Source of the DNA: Osedax fenrisi
Lineage: Eukaryota > Annelida > Polychaeta > Sabellida > Siboglinidae
DNA length: 64,000 bases
Direction of reading: 5' to 3'
Assembly: GCA_964019155.1 (NCBI GenBank)
Contig: CAXHSG010000197.1
Span: 1,240,001-1,304,000 of the forward strand
The notes beneath the pieces were generated by a model. That model was given only the letters and a program-made list of their open reading frames with translations. It searched no databases and had not been told where the DNA came from. This document shows, in pieces, positions 39,089-51,370 of the stretch. How positions within the stretch are numbered: the stretch's first letter is position 1; each line of letters begins with the position of its first letter. Made by a program: the position numbers and the translations under genes.

Positions 39089-40966
39089 TAATCTAGCTAA
39101 CTTTAGTTAACTCTAGCTAACTCTAGCTAACTCTAGCTAACTCTAGCTAACTCTAGCTAAGTTTAGCTAACTCTAGCTAACTCTAGGTAACTCTAGCTAA
39201 CTTTAGCTAACTCTAGCTAACTCTAGCTAACTCAAGCTAACTCTAGGTAACTCTAGCTAACTTTAGCTAACTCTAGCTAACTCTAGGTAACTCTAGCTAA
39301 CTTAACTAACTCTAGCTAACTCTAGGTAACTCTAGCTAACTTTAGGTAACTCTAGCTAACTTTAGCTAACTCTAGCTAACTCTAGCTAACTCTAGCTAAC
39401 TCTAGCTAACTCTAGGTAACTTTAGCTAACTCTAGCTAACTCTAGCTAACTCTAGCTAACTCTAGCTAACTCTAGCTAACTTTAGCTAACTCTAGCTAAC
39501 TCTAGCTAACTCTAGCTAACTCTAGCTAACTTTAGCTAACTCTAGCTAACTCTAGCTAACTCTAGCTAACTCTAGCTAACTCTAGCTAACTCTAGCTAAC
39601 TCTAGCTAACTCTAGCTAACTCTATGTAACTCTAGCTAACTCTAGGTAACTCTAGGTAACTCTAGCTAACTCTAGCTAACTTTAGCTAACTCTAGGTAAC
39701 TCTAGCTAACTTTAGCTAACTCTAGGTAACTCTAGCTAACTCTAGCTAACTTTAGCTAACTCTAGCTAACTCTAGGTAATTTTAGCTAACTCTAGCTAAC
39801 TCTAGCTAACTCTAGCTAACTTTAGCTAACTCTAGCTTACTCTAGCTAACTCTAGCTAACTTTAGCTAACTCTAGCTAACTCTAGCTAACTCTATGTAAC
39901 TCTAGCTAACTCTAGGTAACTCTAGGTAACTCAAGCTAACTCTAGGTAACTCTAGGTAATTCTAGCTAACTTTAGCTAACTCTAGCTAACTCTAGCTAAC
40001 TCTAGGTAACTTTAGCTAACTCTAGGTAACTCTAGCTAACTTTAGCTAACTCTAGCTAACTCTAGCTAACTCTAGCTAACTCTAGCTAACTCTAGGTAAC
40101 TCTAGCTAACTCTAGCTAACTCTAGCTAACTCTAGCTAATTCTAGCTAACTCTAGGTAACTCTAGCTAACTTTAGCTAACTCTAGGTAACTCTAGCTAAC
40201 TCTAGGTAACTTTAGCTAACTCTAGCTAACTCTAGGTAACTCTAGATAACTCTAGCTAACTTTAGCTAACTCTAGCTAACTCTAGCTAACTCTATGTAAC
40301 TCTAGCTAACTCTAGGTAACTCTAGGTAACTCTAGCTAACTCTAGCTAACTTTAGCTAACTCTAGGTAACTCTAGCTAACTTTAGCTAACTCTAGCTAAC
40401 TCTAGCTAACTCTAGTTAACTCTAGCTAACTCTAGGTAACTCTAGGTAACTCTAGCTAACTCTAGCTAACTCTAGCTAACTCTAGGTAACTCTAGCTAAC
40501 TTTAGCTAACTCTAGCTAACTCTAGGTAACTCTAGCTAACTCTAGCTAACTTTAGCTAACTCTAGCTAACTCTAGGTAATTTTAGCTAACTCTAGCTAAC
40601 TCTAGCTAACTCTAGCTAACTCTAGCTAACTCTAGGTAACTTTAGCTAACTCTAGCTAACTCTAGCTAACTCTAGCTAACTCTAGCTAACTCTAGCTAAC
40701 TTTAGCTAACTCTAGCTAACTCTAGCTAACTCTAGCTAACTTTAGCTAACTCTAGCTAAATCTAGCTAACTCTAGCTAACTCTAGCTAACTCTAGCTAAC
40801 TTTAGCTAACTCTAGCTAACTCTAGGTAACTCTAGCTAACTTTAGCTAACTCTAGCTAACTCTAGCTAACTCTAGCTAACTCTAGGTAACTCTAGCTAAC
40901 TTTAGCTAACTCTAGCTAACTCTAGGTAACTCTAGCTAACTTTAGATAACTCTAGCTAACTCTAGC
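39089..40966 (+). repeat. Regular family II monomer C (1878 bp), copy 1
   Basis: TAATCT at 39089 and CTTAAC at 39301, form C. The length of 1878 bp equals the C monomers at 42894 and 48127, and the final digit 8 reflects two 9-mers. It forms the first half of the 3805-bp dimer. Confidence 0.88.
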
Positions 40967-42893
40967 TAATCTAGCTAACTTTAGTTAACTCTAGCTAACT
41001 CTAGCTAACTCTAGCTAACTCTAGCTAACTCTAGCTAAGTTTAGCTAACTCTAGCTAACTCTAGGTAACTCTAGCTAACTTTAGCTAACTCTAGCTAACT
41101 CTAGCTAACTCAAGCTAACTCTAGGTAACTCTAGCTAACTTTAGCTAACTATAGCTAACTCTAGGTAACTCTAGCTAACTTAACTAACTCTAGCTAACTT
41201 TAGGTAACTCTAGCTAACTCTAGGTAACTCTAGCTAACTTTAGCTAACTCTAGCTAACTCTAGGTAACTCTAGCTAAATTTAGCTAACTCTAGCTAACTC
41301 TAGGTAACTCTAGCTAACTCTAGCTAACTTTAGCTAACTCTAGCTAACTCTAGGTAATTTTAGCTAACTCTAGCTAACTCTAGCTAACTCTAGCTAACTC
41401 TAGCTAACTCTAGGTAACTTTAGCTAACTCTAGCTAACTCTAGCTAACTCTAGCTAACTCTAGCTAACTCTAGCTAACTTTAGCTAACTCTAGCTAACTT
41501 TAGCTAACTCTAGCTAACTCTAGCTAACTCTAGCTAACTCTAGCTAACTTTAGCTAACTCTAGCTAACTCTAGCTAAATCTAGCTAACTCTAGCTAACTC
41601 TAGCTAACTCTAGCTAACTCTAGCTAACTCTAGCTAACTCTATGTAACTCTAGCTAACTCTATGTAACTCTAGCTAACTCTAGGTAACTCTAGGTAACTC
41701 TAGCTAACTCTAGCTAACTTTAGCTAACTCTAGGTAACTCTAGCTAACTTTAGCTAACTCTAGCTAACTCTAGCTAACTCTAGCTAACTCTAGCTAACTC
41801 TAGCTAACTCTAGGTAACTCTAGGTAACTCTAGTTAACCCTAGCTAACTCTAGGTAACTCTAGGTAACTCTAGTTAACTCTAGCTAACTCTAGGTAACTC
41901 TAGGTAACTCTAGCTAACTCTAGCTAACTCTAGCTAACTCTAGGTAACTCTAGCTAACTTTAGCTAACTCTAGCTAACTCTAGCTAACTCTAGTTAACTC
42001 TAGCTAACTCTAGGTAACTCTAGGTAACTCTAGCTAACTCTAGCTAACTCTAGCTAACTTTAGCTAACTATAGCTAACTCTAGGTAACTCTAGCTAACTT
42101 AACTAACTCTAGCTAACTTTAGGTAACTCTAGCTAACTCTAGGTAACTCTAGCTAACTTTAGCTAACTCTAGCTAACTCTAGGTAACTCTAGCTAAATTT
42201 AGCTAACTCTAGCTAACTCTAGGTAACTCTAGCTAACTCTAGCTAACTTTAGCTAACTCTAGCTAACTCTAGGTAATTTTAGCTAACTCTAGCTAACTCT
42301 AGCTAACTCTAGCTAACTCTAGCTAACTCTAGGTAACTCTAGCTAACTTTAGCTAACTCTAGCTAACTCTAGCTAATTCTAGGTAACTCTAGCTAACTCT
42401 AGCTAACTCTATGTAACTCTAGCTAACTCTAGCTAACTTTAGCTAACTCTAGATAACTTTAGCTAACTCTAGGTAACTCTAGCTAACTCTAGCTAACTCT
42501 AGCTAACTCTAGCTAACTCTAGCTAACTCTAGCTAACTCTAGCTAACTTTAGCTAACTCTAGCTAACTCTAGCTAACTCTAGCTAACTCTAGGTAACTCT
42601 AGCTTACTCTAGCTAACTCTAGCTAACTTTAGCTAACTCTAGCTAACTTTAGCTAACTCTAGGCAACTCTAGGTAACTCTAGCTAACTCTAGCTAACTCT
42701 AGCTAACTCTAGGTAACTCTAGCTAACTCTAGCTAACTCTAGCTAACTCTAGGTAACTCTAACTAACTCTAGCTAACTCTAGGTAACTCTAGCTAACTCT
42801 AGCTAACTCTAGGTAACTCTAGCTAACTTTAGCTAACTCTAGCTAACTCTAGGTAACTCTAGCTAACTTTAGATAACTCTAGCTAACTCTAGC
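40967..42893 (+). repeat. Regular family II monomer A (1927 bp), copy 1
   Basis: TAATCT at 40967, CTTAAC at 41179 (form A), CCC at 41838 (+871) and second CTTAAC at 42098 (+1131). Units following the two CTTAAC sites are the same for about 20 decamers, including AAATTT, so the monomer contains an internal partial duplication with a 919-bp offset. Its length equals the A monomer at 46200. Confidence 0.88.
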
Positions 42894-44771
42894 TAATCTA
42901 GCTAACTTTAGTTAACTCTAGCTAACTCTAGCTAACTCTAGCTAACTCTAGCTAACTCTAGCTAAGTTTAGCTAACTCTAGCTAACTCTAGGTAACTCTA
43001 GCTAACTTTAGCTAACTCTAGCTAACTCTAGCTAACTCAAGCTAACTCTAGGTAACTCTAGCTAACTTTAGCTAACTCTAGCTAACTCTAGGTAACTCTA
43101 GCTAACTTAACTAACTCTAGCTAACTCTAGGTAACTCTAGCTAACTCTAGGTAACTCTAGCTAACTTTAGCTAACTCTAGCTAACTCTAGCTAACTCTAG
43201 CTAACTCTAGCTAACTCTAGGTAACTTTAGCTAACTCTAGCTAACTCTAGCTAACTCTAGCTAACTCTAGCTAACTCTAGCTAACTTTAGCTAACTCTAG
43301 CTAACTCTAGCTAACTCTAGCTAACTCTAGCTAACTTTAGCTAACTCTAGCTAACTCTAGCTAACTCTAGCTAACTCTAGCTAACTCTAGCTAACTCTAG
43401 CTAACTCTAGCTAACTCTAGCTAACTCTATGTAACTCTAGCTAACTCTAGGTAACTCTAGGTAACTCTAGCTAACTCTAGCTAACTTTAGCTAACTCTAG
43501 GTAACTCTAGCTAACTTTAGCTAACTCTAGGTAACTCTAGCTAACTCTAGCTAACTTTAGCTAACTCTAGCTAACTCTAGGTAATTTTAGCTAACTCTAG
43601 CTAACTCTAGCTAACTCTAGCTAACTTTAGCTAACTCTAGCTTACTCTAGCTAACTCTAGCTAACTTTAGCTAACTCTAGCTAACTCTAGCTAACTCTAT
43701 GTAACTCTAGCTAACTCTAGGTAACTCTAGGTAACTCAAGCTAACTCTAGGTAACTCTAGGTAATTCTAGCTAACTTTAGCTAACTCTAGCTAACTCTAG
43801 CTAACTCTAGGTAACTTTAGCTAACTCTAGGTAACTCTAGCTAACTTTAGCTAACTCTAGCTAACTCTAGCTAACTCTAGCTAACTCTAGCTAACTCTAG
43901 GTAACTCTAGCTAACTCTAGCTAACTCTAGCTAACTCTAGCTAATTCTAGCTAACTCTAGGTAACTCTAGCTAACTTTAGCTAACTCTAGGTAACTCTAG
44001 CTAACTCTAGGTAACTTTAGCTAACTCTAGCTAACTCTAGGTAACTCTAGATAACTCTAGCTAACTTTAGCTAACTCTAGCTAACTCTAGCTAACTCTAT
44101 GTAACTCTAGCTAACTCTAGGTAACTCTAGGTAACTCTAGCTAACTCTAGCTAACTTTAGCTAACTCTAGGTAACTCTAGCTAACTTTAGCTAACTCTAG
44201 CTAACTCTAGCTAACTCTAGTTAACTCTAGCTAACTCTAGGTAACTCTAGGTAACTCTAGCTAACTCTAGCTAACTCTAGCTAACTCTAGGTAACTCTAG
44301 CTAACTTTAGCTAACTCTAGCTAACTCTAGGTAACTCTAGCTAACTCTAGCTAACTTTAGCTAACTCTAGCTAACTCTAGGTAATTTTAGCTAACTCTAG
44401 CTAACTCTAGCTAACTCTAGCTAACTCTAGCTAACTCTAGGTAACTTTAGCTAACTCTAGCTAACTCTAGCTAACTCTAGCTAACTCTAGCTAACTCTAG
44501 CTAACTTTAGCTAACTCTAGCTAACTCTAGCTAACTCTAGCTAACTTTAGCTAACTCTAGCTAAATCTAGCTAACTCTAGCTAACTCTAGCTAACTCTAG
44601 CTAACTTTAGCTAACTCTAGCTAACTCTAGGTAACTCTAGCTAACTTTAGCTAACTCTAGCTAACTCTAGCTAACTCTAGCTAACTCTAGGTAACTCTAG
44701 CTAACTTTAGCTAACTCTAGCTAACTCTAGGTAACTCTAGCTAACTTTAGATAACTCTAGCTAACTCTAGC
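42894..44771 (+). repeat. Regular family II monomer C (1878 bp), copy 2
   Basis: TAATCT at 42894 and CTTAAC at 43106, form C. It lies 3805 bp after copy 1 and has the same length. An ACTCAAG unit begins at 43734, 1038 bp before the next TAATCT. That distance is used to date the hybrid monomer that follows. Confidence 0.88.
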
Positions 44772-46199
44772 TAATCTAGCTAACTTTAGTTAACTCTAGC
44801 TAACTCTAGCTAACTCTAGCTAACTCTAGCTAACTCTAGCTAAGTTTAGCTAACTCTAGCTAACTCTAGGTAACTCTAGCTAACTTTAGCTAACTCTAGC
44901 TAACTCTAGCTAACTCAAGCTAACTCTAGGTAACTCTAGCTAACTTTAGCTAACTATAGCTAACTCTAGGTAACTCTAGCTAACTTAACTAACTCTAGCT
45001 AACTTTAGGTAACTCTAGCTAACTCTAGGTAACTCTAGCTAACTTTAGCTAACTCTAGCTAACTCTAGGTAACTCTAGCTAAATTTAGCTAACTCTAGCT
45101 AACTCTAGGTAACTCTAGCTAACTCTAGCTAACTTTAGCTAACTCTAGGTAACTCTAGGTAACTCAAGCTAACTCTAGGTAACTCTAGGTAATTCTAGCT
45201 AACTTTAGCTAACTCTAGCTAACTCTAGCTAACTCTAGGTAACTTTAGCTAACTCTAGGTAACTCTAGCTAACTTTAGCTAACTCTAGCTAACTCTAGCT
45301 AACTCTAGCTAACTCTAGCTAACTCTAGGTAACTCTAGCTAACTCTAGCTAACTCTAGCTAACTCTAGCTAATTCTAGCTAACTCTAGGTAACTCTAGCT
45401 AACTTTAGCTAACTCTAGGTAACTCTAGCTAACTCTAGGTAACTTTAGCTAACTCTAGCTAACTCTAGGTAACTCTAGATAACTCTAGCTAACTTTAGCT
45501 AACTCTAGCTAACTCTAGCTAACTCTATGTAACTCTAGCTAACTCTAGGTAACTCTAGGTAACTCTAGCTAACTCTAGCTAACTTTAGCTAACTCTAGGT
45601 AACTCTAGCTAACTTTAGCTAACTCTAGCTAACTCTAGCTAACTCTAGTTAACTCTAGCTAACTCTAGGTAACTCTAGGTAACTCTAGCTAACTCTAGCT
45701 AACTCTAGCTAACTCTAGGTAACTCTAGCTAACTTTAGCTAACTCTAGCTAACTCTAGGTAACTCTAGCTAACTCTAGCTAACTTTAGCTAACTCTAGCT
45801 AACTCTAGGTAATTTTAGCTAACTCTAGCTAACTCTAGCTAACTCTAGCTAACTCTAGCTAACTCTAGGTAACTTTAGCTAACTCTAGCTAACTCTAGCT
45901 AACTCTAGCTAACTCTAGCTAACTCTAGCTAACTTTAGCTAACTCTAGCTAACTCTAGCTAACTCTAGCTAACTTTAGCTAACTCTAGCTAAATCTAGCT
46001 AACTCTAGCTAACTCTAGCTAACTCTAGCTAACTTTAGCTAACTCTAGCTAACTCTAGGTAACTCTAGCTAACTTTAGCTAACTCTAGCTAACTCTAGCT
46101 AACTCTAGCTAACTCTAGGTAACTCTAGCTAACTTTAGCTAACTCTAGCTAACTCTAGGTAACTCTAGCTAACTTTAGATAACTCTAGCTAACTCTAGC
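44772..46199 (+). repeat. Hybrid family II monomer A/C (1428 bp) with deletion junction
   Basis: This monomer starts as A (TAATCT 44772, form-A CTTAAC 44984) and matches the A monomer at 40967 up to about 45140. From about 45141 it matches the right part of a C monomer, with ACTCAAG at 45162 exactly 1038 bp before the next TAATCT, as in the C monomer at 42894. A regular A-to-A distance is 3805 bp and here it is 1428, so 2,377 bp were lost. CCC and the second CTTAAC are among the lost sequence. The junction is within 45131-45150. Confidence 0.87.
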
Positions 46200-48126
46200 T
46201 AATCTAGCTAACTTTAGTTAACTCTAGCTAACTCTAGCTAACTCTAGCTAACTCTAGCTAACTCTAGCTAAGTTTAGCTAACTCTAGCTAACTCTAGGTA
46301 ACTCTAGCTAACTTTAGCTAACTCTAGCTAACTCTAGCTAACTCAAGCTAACTCTAGGTAACTCTAGCTAACTTTAGCTAACTATAGCTAACTCTAGGTA
46401 ACTCTAGCTAACTTAACTAACTCTAGCTAACTTTAGGTAACTCTAGCTAACTCTAGGTAACTCTAGCTAACTTTAGCTAACTCTAGCTAACTCTAGGTAA
46501 CTCTAGCTAAATTTAGCTAACTCTAGCTAACTCTAGGTAACTCTAGCTAACTCTAGCTAACTTTAGCTAACTCTAGCTAACTCTAGGTAATTTTAGCTAA
46601 CTCTAGCTAACTCTAGCTAACTCTAGCTAACTCTAGCTAACTCTAGGTAACTTTAGCTAACTCTAGCTAACTCTAGCTAACTCTAGCTAACTCTAGCTAA
46701 CTCTAGCTAACTTTAGCTAACTCTAGCTAACTTTAGCTAACTCTAGCTAACTCTAGCTAACTCTAGCTAACTCTAGCTAACTTTAGCTAACTCTAGCTAA
46801 CTCTAGCTAAATCTAGCTAACTCTAGCTAACTCTAGCTAACTCTAGCTAACTCTAGCTAACTCTAGCTAACTCTATGTAACTCTAGCTAACTCTATGTAA
46901 CTCTAGCTAACTCTAGGTAACTCTAGGTAACTCTAGCTAACTCTAGCTAACTTTAGCTAACTCTAGGTAACTCTAGCTAACTTTAGCTAACTCTAGCTAA
47001 CTCTAGCTAACTCTAGCTAACTCTAGCTAACTCTAGCTAACTCTAGGTAACTCTAGGTAACTCTAGTTAACCCTAGCTAACTCTAGGTAACTCTAGGTAA
47101 CTCTAGTTAACTCTAGCTAACTCTAGGTAACTCTAGGTAACTCTAGCTAACTCTAGCTAACTCTAGCTAACTCTAGGTAACTCTAGCTAACTTTAGCTAA
47201 CTCTAGCTAACTCTAGCTAACTCTAGTTAACTCTAGCTAACTCTAGGTAACTCTAGGTAACTCTAGCTAACTCTAGCTAACTCTAGCTAACTTTAGCTAA
47301 CTATAGCTAACTCTAGGTAACTCTAGCTAACTTAACTAACTCTAGCTAACTTTAGGTAACTCTAGCTAACTCTAGGTAACTCTAGCTAACTTTAGCTAAC
47401 TCTAGCTAACTCTAGGTAACTCTAGCTAAATTTAGCTAACTCTAGCTAACTCTAGGTAACTCTAGCTAACTCTAGCTAACTTTAGCTAACTCTAGCTAAC
47501 TCTAGGTAATTTTAGCTAACTCTAGCTAACTCTAGCTAACTCTAGCTAACTCTAGCTAACTCTAGGTAACTCTAGCTAACTTTAGCTAACTCTAGCTAAC
47601 TCTAGCTAATTCTAGGTAACTCTAGCTAACTCTAGCTAACTCTATGTAACTCTAGCTAACTCTAGCTAACTTTAGCTAACTCTAGATAACTTTAGCTAAC
47701 TCTAGGTAACTCTAGCTAACTCTAGCTAACTCTAGCTAACTCTAGCTAACTCTAGCTAACTCTAGCTAACTCTAGCTAACTTTAGCTAACTCTAGCTAAC
47801 TCTAGCTAACTCTAGCTAACTCTAGGTAACTCTAGCTTACTCTAGCTAACTCTAGCTAACTTTAGCTAACTCTAGCTAACTTTAGCTAACTCTAGGCAAC
47901 TCTAGGTAACTCTAGCTAACTCTAGCTAACTCTAGCTAACTCTAGGTAACTCTAGCTAACTCTAGCTAACTCTAGCTAACTCTAGGTAACTCTAACTAAC
48001 TCTAGCTAACTCTAGGTAACTCTAGCTAACTCTAGCTAACTCTAGGTAACTCTAGCTAACTTTAGCTAACTCTAGCTAACTCTAGGTAACTCTAGCTAAC
48101 TTTAGATAACTCTAGCTAACTCTAGC
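46200..48126 (+). repeat. Regular family II monomer A (1927 bp), copy 2
   Basis: TAATCT at 46200, CTTAAC at 46412 (form A), CCC at 47071 (+871) and second CTTAAC at 47331 (+1131). The landmark distances and length are identical to the A monomer at 40967. Confidence 0.88.
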
Positions 48127-50004
48127 TAATCTAGCTAACTTTAGTTAACTCTAGCTAACTCTAGCTAACTCTAGCTAACTCTAGCTAACTCTAGCTAAGT
48201 TTAGCTAACTCTAGCTAACTCTAGGTAACTCTAGCTAACTTTAGCTAACTCTAGCTAACTCTAGCTAACTCAAGCTAACTCTAGGTAACTCTAGCTAACT
48301 TTAGCTAACTCTAGCTAACTCTAGGTAACTCTAGCTAACTTAACTAACTCTAGCTAACTCTAGGTAACTCTAGCTAACTCTAGGTAACTCTAGCTAACTT
48401 TAGCTAACTCTAGCTAACTCTAGCTAACTCTAGCTAACTCTAGCTAACTCTAGGTAACTTTAGCTAACTCTAGCTAACTCTAGCTAACTCTAGCTAACTC
48501 TAGCTAACTCTAGCTAACTTTAGCTAACTCTAGCTAACTCTAGCTAACTCTAGCTAACTCTAGCTAACTTTAGCTAACTCTAGCTAACTCTAGCTAACTC
48601 TAGCTAACTCTAGCTAACTCTAGCTAACTCTAGCTAACTCTAGCTAACTCTAGCTAACTCTATGTAACTCTAGCTAACTCTAGGTAACTCTAGGTAACTC
48701 TAGCTAACTCTAGCTAACTTTAGCTAACTCTAGGTAACTCTAGCTAACTTTAGCTAACTCTAGGTAACTCTAGCTAACTCTAGCTAACTTTAGCTAACTC
48801 TAGCTAACTCTAGGTAATTTTAGCTAACTCTAGCTAACTCTAGCTAACTCTAGCTAACTTTAGCTAACTCTAGCTTACTCTAGCTAACTCTAGCTAACTT
48901 TAGCTAACTCTAGCTAACTCTAGCTAACTCTATGTAACTCTAGCTAACTCTAGGTAACTCTAGGTAACTCAAGCTAACTCTAGGTAACTCTAGGTAATTC
49001 TAGCTAACTTTAGCTAACTCTAGCTAACTCTAGCTAACTCTAGGTAACTTTAGCTAACTCTAGGTAACTCTAGCTAACTTTAGCTAACTCTAGCTAACTC
49101 TAGCTAACTCTAGCTAACTCTAGCTAACTCTAGGTAACTCTAGCTAACTCTAGCTAACTCTAGCTAACTCTAGCTAATTCTAGCTAACTCTAGGTAACTC
49201 TAGCTAACTTTAGCTAACTCTAGGTAACTCTAGCTAACTCTAGGTAACTTTAGCTAACTCTAGCTAACTCTAGGTAACTCTAGATAACTCTAGCTAACTT
49301 TAGCTAACTCTAGCTAACTCTAGCTAACTCTATGTAACTCTAGCTAACTCTAGGTAACTCTAGGTAACTCTAGCTAACTCTAGCTAACTTTAGCTAACTC
49401 TAGGTAACTCTAGCTAACTTTAGCTAACTCTAGCTAACTCTAGCTAACTCTAGTTAACTCTAGCTAACTCTAGGTAACTCTAGGTAACTCTAGCTAACTC
49501 TAGCTAACTCTAGCTAACTCTAGGTAACTCTAGCTAACTTTAGCTAACTCTAGCTAACTCTAGGTAACTCTAGCTAACTCTAGCTAACTTTAGCTAACTC
49601 TAGCTAACTCTAGGTAATTTTAGCTAACTCTAGCTAACTCTAGCTAACTCTAGCTAACTCTAGCTAACTCTAGGTAACTTTAGCTAACTCTAGCTAACTC
49701 TAGCTAACTCTAGCTAACTCTAGCTAACTCTAGCTAACTTTAGCTAACTCTAGCTAACTCTAGCTAACTCTAGCTAACTTTAGCTAACTCTAGCTAAATC
49801 TAGCTAACTCTAGCTAACTCTAGCTAACTCTAGCTAACTTTAGCTAACTCTAGCTAACTCTAGGTAACTCTAGCTAACTTTAGCTAACTCTAGCTAACTC
49901 TAGCTAACTCTAGCTAACTCTAGGTAACTCTAGCTAACTTTAGCTAACTCTAGCTAACTCTAGGTAACTCTAGCTAACTTTAGATAACTCTAGCTAACTC
50001 TAGC
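48127..50004 (+). repeat. Regular family II monomer C (1878 bp), copy 3
   Basis: TAATCT at 48127 and CTTAAC at 48339, form C, with the same length as the other two regular C monomers. With the preceding A monomer it makes a 3805-bp period (46200 to 50005). Confidence 0.88.
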
Positions 50005-51370
50005 TAATCTAGCTAACTTTAGTTAACTCTAGCTAACTCTAGCTAACTCTAGCTAACTCTAGCTAACTCTAGCTAAGTTTAGCTAACTCTAGCTAACTCT
50101 AGGTAACTCTAGCTAACTTTAGCTAACTCTAGCTAACTCTAGCTAACTCAAGCTAACTCTAGGTAACTCTAGCTAACTTTAGCTAACTATAGCTAACTCT
50201 AGGTAACTCTAGCTAACTTAACTAACTCTAGCTAACTTTAGGTAACTCTAGCTAACTCTAGGTAACTCTAGCTAACTTTAGCTAACTCTAGCTAACTCTA
50301 GGTAACTCTAGCTAAATTTAGCTAACTCTAGCTAACTCTAGGTAACTCTAGCTAACTCTAGCTAACTTTAGCTAACTCTAGCTAACTCTAGGTAATTTTA
50401 GCTAACTCTAGCTAACTCTAGCTAACTCTAGCTAACTCTAGCTAACTCTAGGTAACTTTAGCTAACTCTAGCTAACTCTAGCTAACTCTAGCTAACTCTA
50501 GCTAACTCTAGCTAACTTTAGCTAACTCTAGCTAACTTTAGCTAACTCTAGCTAACTCTAGCTAACTCTAGCTAACTCTAGCTAACTTTAGCTAACTCTA
50601 GCTAACTCTAGCTAAATCTAGCTAACTCTAGCTAACTCTAGCTAACTCTAGCTAACTCTAGCTAACTCTAGCTAACTCTATGTAACTCTAGCTAACTCTA
50701 TGTAACTCTAGCTAACTCTAGGTAACTCTAGGTAACTCTAGCTAACTCTAGCTAACTTTAGCTAACTCTAGGTAACTCTAGCTAACTTTAGCTAACTCTA
50801 GCTAACTCTAGCTAACTCTAGCTAACTCTAGCTAACTCTAGCTAACTCTAGGTAACTCTAGGTAACTCTAGTTAACCCTAGCTAACTCTAGGTAACTCTA
50901 GGTAACTCTAGTTAACTCTAGCTAACTCTAGGTAACTCTAGGTAACTCTAGCTAACTCTAGCTAACTCTAGCTAACTCTAGGTAACTCTAGCTAACTTTA
51001 GCTAACTCTAGCTAACTCTAGCTAACTCTAGTTAACTCTAGCTAACTCTAGGTAACTCTAGGTAACTCTAGCTAACTCTAGCTAACTCTAGCTAACTTTA
51101 GCTAACTATAGCTAACTCTAGGTAACTCTAGCTAACTTAACTAACTCTAGCTAACTTTAGGTAACTCTAGCTAACTCTAGGTAACTCTAGCTAACTTTAG
51201 CTAACTCTAGCTAACTCTAGGTAACTCTAGCTAAATTTAGCTAACTCTAGCTAACTCTAGGTAACTCTAGCTAACTCTAGCTAACTTTAGCTAACTCTAG
51301 CTAACTCTAGGTAATTTTAGCTAACTCTAGCTAACTCTAGCTAACTCTAGCTAACTCTAGCTAACTCTAG
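50005..51370 (+). repeat. Family II monomer A, left part (regular up to ~51370)
   Basis: TAATCT at 50005, CTTAAC at 50217 (form A), CCC at 50876 (+871) and second CTTAAC at 51136 (+1131), all as in the regular A monomer. Near 51371 a GGT unit is followed directly by AACTTTAGCT, whereas the A monomer at 46200 has an extra AACTCTAGCT there. From that point the regular order is lost and a new local duplication begins. Confidence 0.82.
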
